Positions 6,815 through 14,882 of a stretch of 64,000 nucleotides of DNA are shown piece after piece; within the stretch, counting starts at the first letter, position 1; each line of letters begins with the position of its first letter. The position numbers were made by a program, and so were the translations under genes. The DNA is taken from assembly GCF_014203605.1 (NCBI RefSeq), contig NZ_JACHJJ010000032.1, positions 1 to 64,000 on the forward strand, written 5' to 3'. Origin of the DNA: Thiemannella venezuelensis. Its GTDB lineage: Bacteria; Actinomycetota; Actinomycetes; Streptosporangiales; Streptosporangiaceae. The notes beneath the pieces were generated by a model. The model searched no databases. It saw nothing but the letters and a program-made list of their open reading frames with translations, and had not been told where the DNA came from.

Positions 6815-8451
6815 AGGTTTACGAAGTACTCGCCCAGGCGTTCGTCGCCGAGGGGACGAGCGATGTCTTCGGCATGATGGGCGATGCCAACATGCACTGG
6901 ATGAACGCCCTCGCCCAGCGCGGCGTGCGGTTGTACGAGGTGCGGCACGAGGGTTCCGGCCTGGGCATGGCCGACGGGTGGGCGCGGGCGGCCGGACGGC
7001 CGGGAGTCGTGACGACGACCAGCGGCCCGGGCGTGGCGCAGCTGGCCACCTCGATGATCTGCGCGAGCCGGGCGCGCACCCCGCTGGTGGCCTTCTGCGG
7101 CGAGACGCCCTGGGGTGACCAGAGCGCCGTGCAGTACCTGGACCAGCGGCGCTTCGCCGCCGCCATCGAGTGCGGCTTCGTCCACGTGTCACGGCCCGAC
7201 CTCGCCGCGGAAGCCGTACAGAAGGCCTTCTACCTCGCGCGGACCGAGTCCCGGCCCATCATGCTCAGCGCCCCCATCGACGTGCAGAAGCAGGAGTGCG
7301 AGAACGACGACTACGTCCCCTCCCTCAACCTCCTCCCGCGGGTCCGCTCGCTGCCCGACCCTGCGGGCATCGAGGCGGCCTGCGAGATCATCCGGGACAG
7401 CAAGCGCGTGGTGGTCATCGCGGGGCGCGGGGCGCGCCGCGCGGACGCCGGCGAGCAGATCCTGCGGCTGCAGGAGCAGACGGGCGCCCTGCTCGCCACC
7501 ACCCTGCAGGCCAAGAACTGGCTGTGCGACCGGACCGGTTACCACGTGGGCATCGCCGGGCTGTACGGCAACAAGGCGGCGATGGAGCTGCTACAGGAAG
7601 CCGACTGCGTGATCGCCGTGGGCGCGAGCCTGAACCACTACACGATCGAGCACGGCTACCTGTTCCCCGAAGCCCGCTACATCCAGATCGACACCGCACC
7701 GCACGTCGTCATGGGCAACGGCGCGGTCGCCGACTGCTACCTCCAAGCCGACGCGGTCACCGCCCTCACCCAGCTCAGCCAGGCGCTGGAGAGCCGCTCG
7801 GTCAGGCTGGACGGCTACCACACCGCCGACGTCCGAACCAGGCTGACCATCCCGCCCGTGGAGTTCCGCAGCGAGCCCGGCCGGCTCGACCCGCGCGAGG
7901 TGATCCAGGTCCTGGACACCGAGCTGCCCGGCGAGATCGGCCTGGTGCTCGGCAGCGGCCACCAGACCGACTTCGGCACCATGCTCTTCCAGCGCTCACG
8001 CGAGGTCATGTCGAACTACGGCATGTTCGGCGCCATCGGCCAGGCCCCGCTGCTGACCATCGGGGCGATCGTGGCAGGCGGCAACAAGCCGGCCTTCGTG
8101 GTCGAGGGCGATGCCAGCTTCCTGATGCACCTGCCGGAGTTCGAGACCGCCTGCCGCTACGACATCCCGGTCCTGGTCGTCGTGATGAACGACGAGGCGC
8201 TGGGCGCCGAATACCACAAGGCGATGGCCAGCGGGCTGGACCCGGAGCTGGCTGTGATCCCCACGCCGGAGCTGGGCCAGGTCGCGGTGGCACTCGGCGG
8301 AGGTGGAGCCACGGTACGGACTGCGGAGCAGCTGCGTGCCGCGCTCAACGAGTACGTGCGCAACCCCCGCCCCACCGTGATCGATGTGCGGATCACCCGT
8401 GATGTCGTGAGCGTGCCCTACCGTCGCCTGCTCTACGGCGAAGACGTATGA
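6811..8451 (+). CDS. ThDP-dependent enzyme, acetolactate synthase/BFD-like
   Basis: A 546-residue thiamine-diphosphate enzyme with three domains. The N-terminal PYR domain has the activating Glu in 'LYEVRHEGSGLGMADGWAR'. The central domain contains 'RVVVIAGRGARRADA'. The C-terminal PP domain has 'EGDASFLMHLPEFETACR', ending in 'VVMNDE' (a GDx-N26-ND type motif). The family includes acetolactate synthase, benzoylformate decarboxylase and oxalyl-CoA decarboxylase; the exact reaction is not predictable. In this operon a 2-oxo-acid decarboxylation of an aromatic or pyruvate-derived acid is plausible. The ATG at 6811 overlaps the LigJ stop (ATGA). A second, distinct ThDP enzyme lies at 43489, also next to an amidohydrolase. 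Confidence 0.8.
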   Translation: MKVYEVLAQAFVAEGTSDVFGMMGDANMHWMNALAQRGVRLYEVRHEGSGLGMADGWARAAGRPGVVTTTSGPGVAQLATSMICASRARTPLVAFCGETPWGDQSAVQYLDQRRFAAAIECGFVHVSRPDLAAEAVQKAFYLARTESRPIMLSAPIDVQKQECENDDYVPSLNLLPRVRSLPDPAGIEAACEIIRDSKRVVVIAGRGARRADAGEQILRLQEQTGALLATTLQAKNWLCDRTGYHVGIAGLYGNKAAMELLQEADCVIAVGASLNHYTIEHGYLFPEARYIQIDTAPHVVMGNGAVADCYLQADAVTALTQLSQALESRSVRLDGYHTADVRTRLTIPPVEFRSEPGRLDPREVIQVLDTELPGEIGLVLGSGHQTDFGTMLFQRSREVMSNYGMFGAIGQAPLLTIGAIVAGGNKPAFVVEGDASFLMHLPEFETACRYDIPVLVVVMNDEALGAEYHKAMASGLDPELAVIPTPELGQVAVALGGGGATVRTAEQLRAALNEYVRNPRPTVIDVRITRDVVSVPYRRLLYGEDV

Positions 8452-9245
8452 AGCCGCTCACGGTCGTCCTCGGCTCGCGCAAGGACCTACCGGGCTTCGA
8501 GTTCCCGCAGGTCTCCCCGCTGTATCCGGCCTTCGCCCGCATGGTCAGGAACCTGGAGTTCGACGTCTGCGAGCTGGCCCTGGCGACCTACCTGCAGGCG
8601 CGGGGGGCGGGCGTTCCGATCACCCTCATCCCGGCGGTGATGGTCGGCGGCACGCACCACCGCTCGCTCACCCGCCTGCCCGACGGCCCCGAGCTCACCC
8701 CGGGCGACCTCGTCGGCAAGCGGATCGGGGTGCGCTCCTACAGCCAGACCACCGGCCTGTGGGTGCGCGGCATCCTCAGCGAGGAGTATGGCATCGCCGC
8801 CTCGGACATCACCTGGGTCACCACCGAAGAACCCCACGTGGCGCAGTACGAGGAGCCTGCGTGGGTGACGCGCTCATCGGCTGGACGAGTCGCCGATCTG
8901 CTTCACCGAGGCGACGTGGCGGCAGCCGTACTCGGTCCTCGCGCGATCGGCGGTCAGGGCGAGGGCCTGGTTCCGGTCATCCCCGATGCCGAGGCGGCCG
9001 CGCGCGCCTGGGTGGATCGGCATGGTTTCGTGCCGGTCAACCACGTGGTCGTGGTCCGCGATGACGTGCTGCGTGCCGTACCGGACCAGGTGCGCGAGCT
9101 GGCGCAGGCGCTCGGGGCGGGGTGGAGCGACGAGCTGCGGGCCTGCATGGAACTCGCCGCCCGTTACGCCCTGGAGCAGGAACTGCTGCGCGAGCCCATC
9201 GATCTCGACGTGATTGAGAAGGAGGCGACCCGGCTGTGGAGTTGA
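8448..9245 (+). CDS. Dihydroxyphthalate decarboxylase/PBP2-like protein 1
   Basis: A 265-residue protein of the PBP2 fold related to 4,5-dihydroxyphthalate decarboxylase (Pht5-type). Landmarks are 'LEFDVCELALATYLQ', 'PITLIPAVMVGGTHHRSL', 'LVGKRIGVRSYSQTTGLWVRG', 'EEYGIAASDITWV' and 'FVPVNHVVVVRDDVL'. It has no signal peptide or lipobox, so it should be cytoplasmic, which favours an enzyme over a transport binding protein. It is the first and shortest of three related genes (others at 10381 and 11232). The ATG overlaps the ThDP gene stop. The substrate is unknown; decarboxylation of a hydroxylated aromatic or pyrone carboxylate is the family-based guess. Confidence 0.68.
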   Translation: MKPLTVVLGSRKDLPGFEFPQVSPLYPAFARMVRNLEFDVCELALATYLQARGAGVPITLIPAVMVGGTHHRSLTRLPDGPELTPGDLVGKRIGVRSYSQTTGLWVRGILSEEYGIAASDITWVTTEEPHVAQYEEPAWVTRSSAGRVADLLHRGDVAAAVLGPRAIGGQGEGLVPVIPDAEAAARAWVDRHGFVPVNHVVVVRDDVLRAVPDQVRELAQALGAGWSDELRACMELAARYALEQELLREPIDLDVIEKEATRLWS

Positions 9246-10384
9246 GACAGCGAGGCGACACCCCCGCTCGGCGGCCGGCCGTGATCTCGCCGGAGTTGCA
9301 GGCGAAGATCGACTGGCGGCGGCGAGCGGCCGACGAGCCTTTCCGCGGAGTGGTCACCTCGGATGGCCTAAAGTCCGGACTTTTCCCCCTGCGAACGACC
9401 GGGCTGGACGTCACCGGTGTCCGGCGGGCGGCCGAGGACTACCTGGCCGCGCTGGCTCCCGGAGAGCTGGCCGAGGCCCGCTTCGCCATGGACGATGTCA
9501 GCTGGCGGCACTGGGTCAACGGGATGCGCTACTTCCTGCGCCACGGTCTGTGCCTGGAAGACCTGGAGGAGGCTAAACGGGACAAGGCGCTGGCCGTCAT
9601 CCGCCAGAGCCTCAGCGCCTACGGCTACACGCAGGTCATCGACCTGATGCACCTCAACTTGACGATGGGGGAGCTGCGCGGCGAGGAGTACCAGCTCAAC
9701 GAGTGGCTCTACTGGTTCAGCGTCTACGGCTCGCCCGAGGACGGCGGCCCGTGGGGCTGGCAGCTCGACGGCCACCACGTCTGCGTCAACTGCGTTTTCG
9801 TCGGTGACCAGATGACGCTCACTCCCACCTTCCTCGGCGCGGAACCGGTCGTGGCCGAGGCCGGCAAGTACGCCGGTACCGTCGTTTTCCGCCGCGAGGA
9901 GGCCATCGGCCAGCGGCTCTACACCAGCCTGACCGCCGAGCAGCAGGGCAAGGCGCTGATCTCGGCGGAGCTGCCGCCCGAGCTGTTCACCGGCGCCTTC
10001 CGCGACAACTTCGAGCTCGACTACGCCGGCCTGCCGTTCGGTGATCTCACCGGGCCGCAGCGGCAGATCGCCGTCGACCTGCTCGGCCTCTATGTGGGCA
10101 GGGCTCGCGAGGACCAGGCCGGAGTGCGGATGGAGGAGGTGCTCGCCCACGAGGCCGACACCTACTTCGCCTGGGCGGGACAGCCCGGCGGGGTGTTCTA
10201 CTACCGCCTGCACAGCCCGGTCATCCTCGCTGAGTTCGAGCACATGGCCGGCGTCCTGTACGCCAACGACTATCCGACACGCAGGCACATCCACACCGTG
10301 GTGCGCACGCCCAACGGCGGCGACTACGGCATCGATCTGCTGCGTCAGCACCACGAGCGGTTCCATCGGGAGGATTCCAAGTGA
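9236..10384 (+). CDS. DUF3500 family protein
   Basis: A 382-residue protein matching the DUF3500 pattern, whose function is not established. Recognisable stretches are 'WRHWVNGMRYFLRHGL', 'NEWLYWFSVYGSPEDGGPWGWQ' with 'DGHHVCVNCVFVGDQ' (a His-rich loop), 'TPTFLGAEPV' and the C-terminal 'RRHIHTVVRTPNGGDYG'. The paired histidines suggest a metal site (inference). The start is GTG at 9236 with GGAGG ten bases upstream, overlapping the previous gene by 10 bases; it overlaps the next start as GTGA. It sits between two decarboxylase-like paralogues, so it probably works on the same substrate. Confidence 0.75.
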   Translation: MELRQRGDTPARRPAVISPELQAKIDWRRRAADEPFRGVVTSDGLKSGLFPLRTTGLDVTGVRRAAEDYLAALAPGELAEARFAMDDVSWRHWVNGMRYFLRHGLCLEDLEEAKRDKALAVIRQSLSAYGYTQVIDLMHLNLTMGELRGEEYQLNEWLYWFSVYGSPEDGGPWGWQLDGHHVCVNCVFVGDQMTLTPTFLGAEPVVAEAGKYAGTVVFRREEAIGQRLYTSLTAEQQGKALISAELPPELFTGAFRDNFELDYAGLPFGDLTGPQRQIAVDLLGLYVGRAREDQAGVRMEEVLAHEADTYFAWAGQPGGVFYYRLHSPVILAEFEHMAGVLYANDYPTRRHIHTVVRTPNGGDYGIDLLRQHHERFHREDSK

Positions 10385-11235
10385 AGTTAGTCCTGGGTCG
10401 CGACGACCTCGCGGAGGCGGCTGTCAACGCGATCGGCACGCAAGCCGAGCGCCTCGACATCCGTCCCGTGCACAAGGCGGCACGCGGCATGATCGCCGAG
10501 TCCTCGGTGGACATCTGCGAGCTGCCGATCGTGACGCTCCTGCAGGCTGTCGCCCACGACAGGCCGGTGCTCCTGCTCCCGGTCGTCGCGCTCGGCCGTC
10601 CCCAGCACCAGACCCTGGTGACCTGCGGCGAGCTGACCGTCGAGAACGTCGAGGGCCGCAGCGTGGGCGTGCGCTCGTGGAGCCAGACCACCGGAGTCTG
10701 GATGCGGGGCTTCCTGGCCGAGCAGTACGGCGTCGACCTGCGCAAGGTGGATTGGGTGGTCTACGAGGGCGCCCACGTGGCCGAGCAGCGCGACCCCTTC
10801 TGGGTGCGCCGCGCCCCGAGCGGCTGCCGCCTGCAGTCGGATTTCCTCGACCGCAGTCTCGACTTCGCGATCATGGGCAACGAGCTGCCGGTGGACGAGC
10901 GCATCCGCACCGCCATACCGGAGGCCGCCCAGGTCGCCGCCGCCTGGTCGAAGGAGAAGGGATTCGCTCCGGTCAACCATGTCGTGGCCGTCAGCGAGAA
11001 GGCCGCGCGAAAGCACTCGGCGGACGTCTGCGCCGCCTACGACGCGATGCGGGAGCTGGTGGCCGCGGAGCTGGCGGGCTTCGAGGCGCTGCGTGGGCCG
11101 GTGACGCAGGTCGCGTCCTACGCGCTGGAGCAGGGGGCGCTGCCGCGGCTGGTGGAGTTCGACGAACTGGTCGCGCGGAGCTGTGAGGCTCTGGGCGTTT
11201 CTCCGGACCGCTTCGAAACGGAGGCCGATCGATGA
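10381..11235 (+). CDS. Dihydroxyphthalate decarboxylase/PBP2-like protein 2
   Basis: The second paralogue (284 residues), without signal peptide. It shares 'VDICELPIVTLLQ', 'VLLLPVVALGRPQHQTL', 'VEGRSVGVRSWSQTTGVWMRG', 'EQYGVDLRKVDWVVYEGAHV' and 'FAPVNHVVAVSEKAA' with the genes at 8448 and 11232. The N-terminal 40 residues differ most. Codon 3 is the rare leucine codon TTA (10387-10389), which in actinomycetes can make translation depend on the bldA tRNA. The GTG start overlaps the DUF3500 stop and has GGGAGGA upstream. Function as a decarboxylase is inferred from the family, and divergence from the other copies suggests different substrates or a hetero-oligomer. Confidence 0.65.
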   Translation: MKLVLGRDDLAEAAVNAIGTQAERLDIRPVHKAARGMIAESSVDICELPIVTLLQAVAHDRPVLLLPVVALGRPQHQTLVTCGELTVENVEGRSVGVRSWSQTTGVWMRGFLAEQYGVDLRKVDWVVYEGAHVAEQRDPFWVRRAPSGCRLQSDFLDRSLDFAIMGNELPVDERIRTAIPEAAQVAAAWSKEKGFAPVNHVVAVSEKAARKHSADVCAAYDAMRELVAAELAGFEALRGPVTQVASYALEQGALPRLVEFDELVARSCEALGVSPDRFETEADR

Positions 11236-12176
11236 AGGTGGCGCTCGGGGACTACCCCCACGCCCGGTTCGAGGTGGACGGCTACAAGGTCGAGCCGGTG
11301 GAGGTCAAGCCGATCATCGCCGCCTACCGGCGGATGATCCGGGACCTCGAGTTCGACGTGTGCGAGCTCGCCCCGGTGTCCTACCTGATGGCACGCCAGG
11401 AGGGGGTGCCGCTCACCGCGATCCCGGTCTTCCTCAACCGGCGCTTCCACCACGAGGACGTCCAGTGCGCCGCGTACTCGGGCATCCGTGTGCCGCGCGA
11501 CCTGGAGGGCCGGAAGGTCGGAGTCCGCGCGTACACGGTGAGCACCGGCGTGTGGGTGCGCGGCGTCCTGTCCGAGGAGTACGGCGTGGCCCACGAGAAG
11601 ATCACGTGGGTGGTCGACGACGACGACCACGTCGAGGGACGCGTCCCGGCCAACGTCGAGCGGGTCACCGACAGCCGCTCCCTCGGCGAGCTCCTGCGTG
11701 CCGGGGAGATCGACGCCGCGCTCACCGGCAACGCCGGGACCGGCCGGGCGGGCGCCCCCCGGGCGAACTGGACCGCCGCCCAGCAGGACACCGGCGACTC
11801 CTACCCGCTCTTCCCCGACGCCGAGGTGCTCAGCGCCGACTGGTACCTGCGCACCGGCATCTACCCCCTGCACTCGGTGATCGCGATCCGCTCCGACCTG
11901 GTCGAGCACGACCCCGGCCTGTCGACCGCGCTGTACGCGGCGCTGGCCGAGAGCAAGCGCCGTCACCTGGCCGCCGACCCGGACTGGGCCGCACTTCCTC
12001 GCCTCGCCCGCCAGGCGCGGCAGATCGGCGGTGACCCGATCCCGTACGGCATCGCGGCCAACGAGCCGAGCCTCAACGCAATGGTCCGCTTCGCTCGCGA
12101 CCAGGGCCTGCTCGACCCGGACTTCCCCACCGACGTCCGCGAACTGTTCGCCCCCGGCGACTACCCCGACGCGTGA
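11232..12176 (+). CDS. 4,5-dihydroxyphthalate decarboxylase-like protein 3
   Basis: The third and most complete paralogue (314 residues), nearest to characterised Pht5-type decarboxylases. It begins 'MKVALGDYPHARFEV' (the family 'hxxhhGxYxxxxxh' strand), then 'LEFDVCELAPVSYLMAR', 'LTAIPVFLNRRFHHED', 'DLEGRKVGVRAYTVSTGVWVRG', 'EEYGVAHEKITWV' and 'LRTGIYPLHSVIAIRSDLVE'. No export signal is present. The start ATG overlaps the previous stop (ATGA); RBS-like purines lie inside the preceding gene. It probably decarboxylates an ortho-hydroxylated aromatic carboxylate; substrate unproven. Confidence 0.7.
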   Translation: MKVALGDYPHARFEVDGYKVEPVEVKPIIAAYRRMIRDLEFDVCELAPVSYLMARQEGVPLTAIPVFLNRRFHHEDVQCAAYSGIRVPRDLEGRKVGVRAYTVSTGVWVRGVLSEEYGVAHEKITWVVDDDDHVEGRVPANVERVTDSRSLGELLRAGEIDAALTGNAGTGRAGAPRANWTAAQQDTGDSYPLFPDAEVLSADWYLRTGIYPLHSVIAIRSDLVEHDPGLSTALYAALAESKRRHLAADPDWAALPRLARQARQIGGDPIPYGIAANEPSLNAMVRFARDQGLLDPDFPTDVRELFAPGDYPDA

Positions 12177-12190
12177 AAGGAGCATCGGTC

Positions 12191-13060
12191 ATGCACGTGG
12201 TCGACGCGCACTGCCATATCATCTCCGACGACCTGACCGCCTACCCGCGAGCGCCGATCGGCGGCAAGCAGTCGGAGTGGGCCGAATCCCGGCCGGTCAC
12301 CGCCGACGGCCTGGCAGCCCTGATGGACGAGACCGGCATCCGGCAGGCCGTGCTGGTGCAGGCCACCACCGCCTACGGCTACGACAACTCCTACGTGCTG
12401 GACAGCACCAAGCGGCGGGCCGACCGTTTCGTGGCGGTCGGCACCTTCGACCCGCTGCGCCCGGATGCGGCATCCGCTCTGGAGGACGCGACCGGCGACG
12501 GCGGCCTGGCCGGAGTACGGCTGTTCACCAGCGGCAGCACCGTGCCCGTCCAGGGCGAGTGGTTCGCCGCCCCGGAGACCTACCCCTTCTGGGAGAAGGC
12601 AACGGAGCTGGATGTGCCCGTCTGCCTTCAGATGCGCCTCGGGCCGGCCACCAAGCAGTTGGAGGAGGTGCTGGAGAGGTTCCCCGGCGTGCGGGTGCTC
12701 CTCGACCACATCGGCTACCCGGACATCGCCGCCTCACCATCGGGCGCGGGCAGCGAGGTGGCTGAGCTCGCCCGGCACACCAATCTGTACCTCAAACTCA
12801 CCCATCGCAACCTGGAGCGGTTGCAGGACGCGGGAAAGGAGGCCGCTGGTTTCCTTGAGCCGGTAATGGAGGCGTTCGGTGCCCGGCGGATCGCCTGGGG
12901 CTCGAACTGCCCGGCCGCCGAGCAGTCCCTGCCGGAACTGCTGGCGCTCGCCGAGGAGGTCCTCGCGGAGCTGCCGGACGGTGACCGGGAGGAGATCTTC
13001 TCGGGTACGGCACGGCGGTTGTATCCGGGCCTGGCGCAGGTCCCACCCCTGGAAAACTGA
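12191..13060 (+). CDS. Amidohydrolase-2 family, LigI-like hydrolase
   Basis: A TIM-barrel amidohydrolase (289 residues) related to 2-pyrone-4,6-dicarboxylate lactonase (LigI) and similar lactonases. It has the N-terminal 'VVDAHCHII' metal motif, 'VLLDHIGYPD' for the later His, and 'IAWGSNCPAAEQ', where the usual Asp of 'GSDxP' is Asn. 'RLFTSGSTVPVQGEWFAAP' forms the substrate side. The ATG at 12191 is chosen over an in-frame GTG at 12173 because AAAGGAG lies eight bases before it. A LigI-like lactonase feeding a LigJ-like hydratase would make chemical sense (pyrone dicarboxylate to 4-oxalomesaconate), but substrate assignment is inference. Confidence 0.72.
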   Translation: MHVVDAHCHIISDDLTAYPRAPIGGKQSEWAESRPVTADGLAALMDETGIRQAVLVQATTAYGYDNSYVLDSTKRRADRFVAVGTFDPLRPDAASALEDATGDGGLAGVRLFTSGSTVPVQGEWFAAPETYPFWEKATELDVPVCLQMRLGPATKQLEEVLERFPGVRVLLDHIGYPDIAASPSGAGSEVAELARHTNLYLKLTHRNLERLQDAGKEAAGFLEPVMEAFGARRIAWGSNCPAAEQSLPELLALAEEVLAELPDGDREEIFSGTARRLYPGLAQVPPLEN

Positions 13061-13065
13061 GGGCC

Positions 13066-13794
13066 ATGGTAGATGACGTGCAGGTTGTGGACTCCGGGAA
13101 AGCCTCGCAGACCCGGGAGATCTCGGCATACGAAGGACTGCGTTCGCTGCTGCTGTCGGGCAGCCTCACACCGGGCACCCGCCTCACCGAGGCGGAGCTG
13201 ACGAAGAAATTCAACGTCTCGCGCAGCACCATGCGCTCGGTGCTGGTCCGGCTGACCCAGGAGGGTTACGTCACCAGCGAGGTCAACCGCGGGGTGCGGA
13301 CCAGGTACTTCTCGGTCGAGGAGGCGCTCGACATCCTGGAGGCGCGTGAGGTGCTCGAGTCCGCCCTGGCCGGCAAGGCGGCGGAGCGGGCCACCGAGGA
13401 GGAGATCCGCGAACTGCGCGCCACCCTGGACGCGATGCAGGACTGCGACCGGCGCGGCGACTCGGCCGCCTACTCGCGCGGCAACCGCCGATTCCACCAG
13501 CAGGTCAAGGAGGCCGCCCATCAGCAGACCCTGGCCCGGGCCTACGACACGCTGCTCTACCCACTGGTCATGCGCCAGTACCGCAACCTGTCCGCCCAGC
13601 ACCCGAGGAGCGGGTCGCTGGAGGAACACCAGGCGATCCTGATGGCCATCGTCACCCGCAACCCGGACGCGGCCGTGGCGGCGATGCGCCATCACGTCGC
13701 CTCCGCCCGCCGGGCGCTGCTGCTGCAGACGGCCGAGCCAGGGCAACACCCCCCGAGTTCGATGCGCTCATCCAGCATGGATGAAGCTTTGTGA
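13066..13794 (+). CDS. GntR-family regulator, FCD subfamily
   Basis: A 242-residue transcription factor with an N-terminal winged helix ('GTRLTEAELTKKFNVSRSTMRSVLVRLTQEGYV') and an all-helical FCD ligand domain carrying candidate metal/ligand residues ('NRRFHQQV', 'EEHQAILMAIV', 'MRHHVASA'). FCD regulators usually respond to an organic acid of the pathway they control. The likely sites are the two TTGT-N3-ACAA dyads at 3363-3387 and 3458-3468 upstream of the operon. The gene lies five bases after the amidohydrolase stop and is followed by the binding protein gene, so it is autoregulated if those sites are used. Confidence 0.85.
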   Translation: MVDDVQVVDSGKASQTREISAYEGLRSLLLSGSLTPGTRLTEAELTKKFNVSRSTMRSVLVRLTQEGYVTSEVNRGVRTRYFSVEEALDILEAREVLESALAGKAAERATEEEIRELRATLDAMQDCDRRGDSAAYSRGNRRFHQQVKEAAHQQTLARAYDTLLYPLVMRQYRNLSAQHPRSGSLEEHQAILMAIVTRNPDAAVAAMRHHVASARRALLLQTAEPGQHPPSSMRSSSMDEAL

Positions 13795-13805
13795 CAGGAG
13801 ATGTC

Positions 13806-14882
13806 ATGCGATTCCACCCCCCCTCTCGCCGTACCGCGTTAAAGGCGCTGACGGCGCTCGCGACCGCTCTCTCCCTCGCCACGCTGACAGCCGCATGCGG
13901 TGGGTCCGCTCCCGAGGAGGGCGCCCAGGCCGGCCAGGGCGGCCTGACCAAGATCACGATCGGCTCCGGCGACAACATCATGGACCTGCCGATGAAGGTG
14001 GCCGAGGCCAACGGCTACTTCCGCAAGCAGGGACTCGAGGTGACGTTCGTCCAGACGAACGCCTCGACCGGCCCGGCGGCACTGGAATCCGGCTCGGTGC
14101 AGTTCCTCAACTCCAGCCCCACCGGCTTCCTGTCAGCCCTGGCCAAGGGCATCCCGCAGGTCGCCATCGCCGCGGACGGCCTGGGCAATCCGATCGCCAT
14201 CGTCGTCAGCAAGAAGTTCGCCGACGCCAACAAGATCACCGCCGACACCCCGATGGAGCAGGTGGTCAAGGCGCTGGGCAACTCCACCGCCGGCGCCAGC
14301 TCGGCCAACACCAAGGCCCAGGCGAGCCAGTTCCTCCAGTCCCGCGGCGTCGACCCGGCCAAGGTGAAGTGGGTCCAGCTGCCGAGCCCGGCGGCGAACA
14401 AGGCCTCACTGAACAGCGGCCAGATCGACTGGTTCATGACCGGCCAGCCGACGCCGCTGTCCATCGAGGCGGCCGGAGAGGGCCTCGTCGTGGCCGATCC
14501 GCTGCGAGTGCCCGAATGGTCCCCCGACCGCGCCGGCTATGGGGAGCTCGTGGTGGCGCGCAAGGACTACCTGGAGAAGAACCCCGAGATCGCCAAGAAG
14601 GTCGTCGCCGCGATCCAAGAGGCCACGGCGTACATGAACGCGCATGTCGACGACCCGGCGCTGGCAGAGCTTGCCGCGAAGGCGATGGAGGGCGTCCCGG
14701 CCCCGGTCCTGCAGGCCACCCTGAAGCAGGTCGGCTGGCCGACCAGCGCCGCGATGGACGAGGCGACCTGGAAGAAGACCCTGGACTTCGTCAACGGGCT
14801 CGGCGTGCTGACCAAGGAGATGACCGTCACCGCCGAGACCGATTGGACCAACACGTACGTGCAGCCGGGCGGCGGATCGTGA
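13806..14882 (+). CDS. NMT1/SsuA-type substrate-binding lipoprotein
   Basis: A 358-residue extracytoplasmic binding protein for the importer encoded by 3627 and 14879. The N-terminus is a lipoprotein signal with lipobox 'TAAC' and an adjacent 'SRRTALKA' pair; the body has NMT1/SsuA features ('DLPMKVAEANGYFRKQGLEVTFV', 'DWFMTGQPTPLSIEA', 'YLEKNPEIAKKVV'). The ATG at 13806 follows CAGGAGA; an upstream in-frame GTG at 13791 overlaps the regulator stop but is less well placed. Codon 12 is TTA (13839-13841), the second rare leucine codon in this operon. Confidence 0.87.
   Translation: MRFHPPSRRTALKALTALATALSLATLTAACGGSAPEEGAQAGQGGLTKITIGSGDNIMDLPMKVAEANGYFRKQGLEVTFVQTNASTGPAALESGSVQFLNSSPTGFLSALAKGIPQVAIAADGLGNPIAIVVSKKFADANKITADTPMEQVVKALGNSTAGASSANTKAQASQFLQSRGVDPAKVKWVQLPSPAANKASLNSGQIDWFMTGQPTPLSIEAAGEGLVVADPLRVPEWSPDRAGYGELVVARKDYLEKNPEIAKKVVAAIQEATAYMNAHVDDPALAELAAKAMEGVPAPVLQATLKQVGWPTSAAMDEATWKKTLDFVNGLGVLTKEMTVTAETDWTNTYVQPGGGS

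Noticed and set aside
8448-12176. Reading the three PBP2-fold proteins as transport binding proteins
   Set aside because: None has a signal peptide or lipobox, while the real binding protein of the operon (13806) does.
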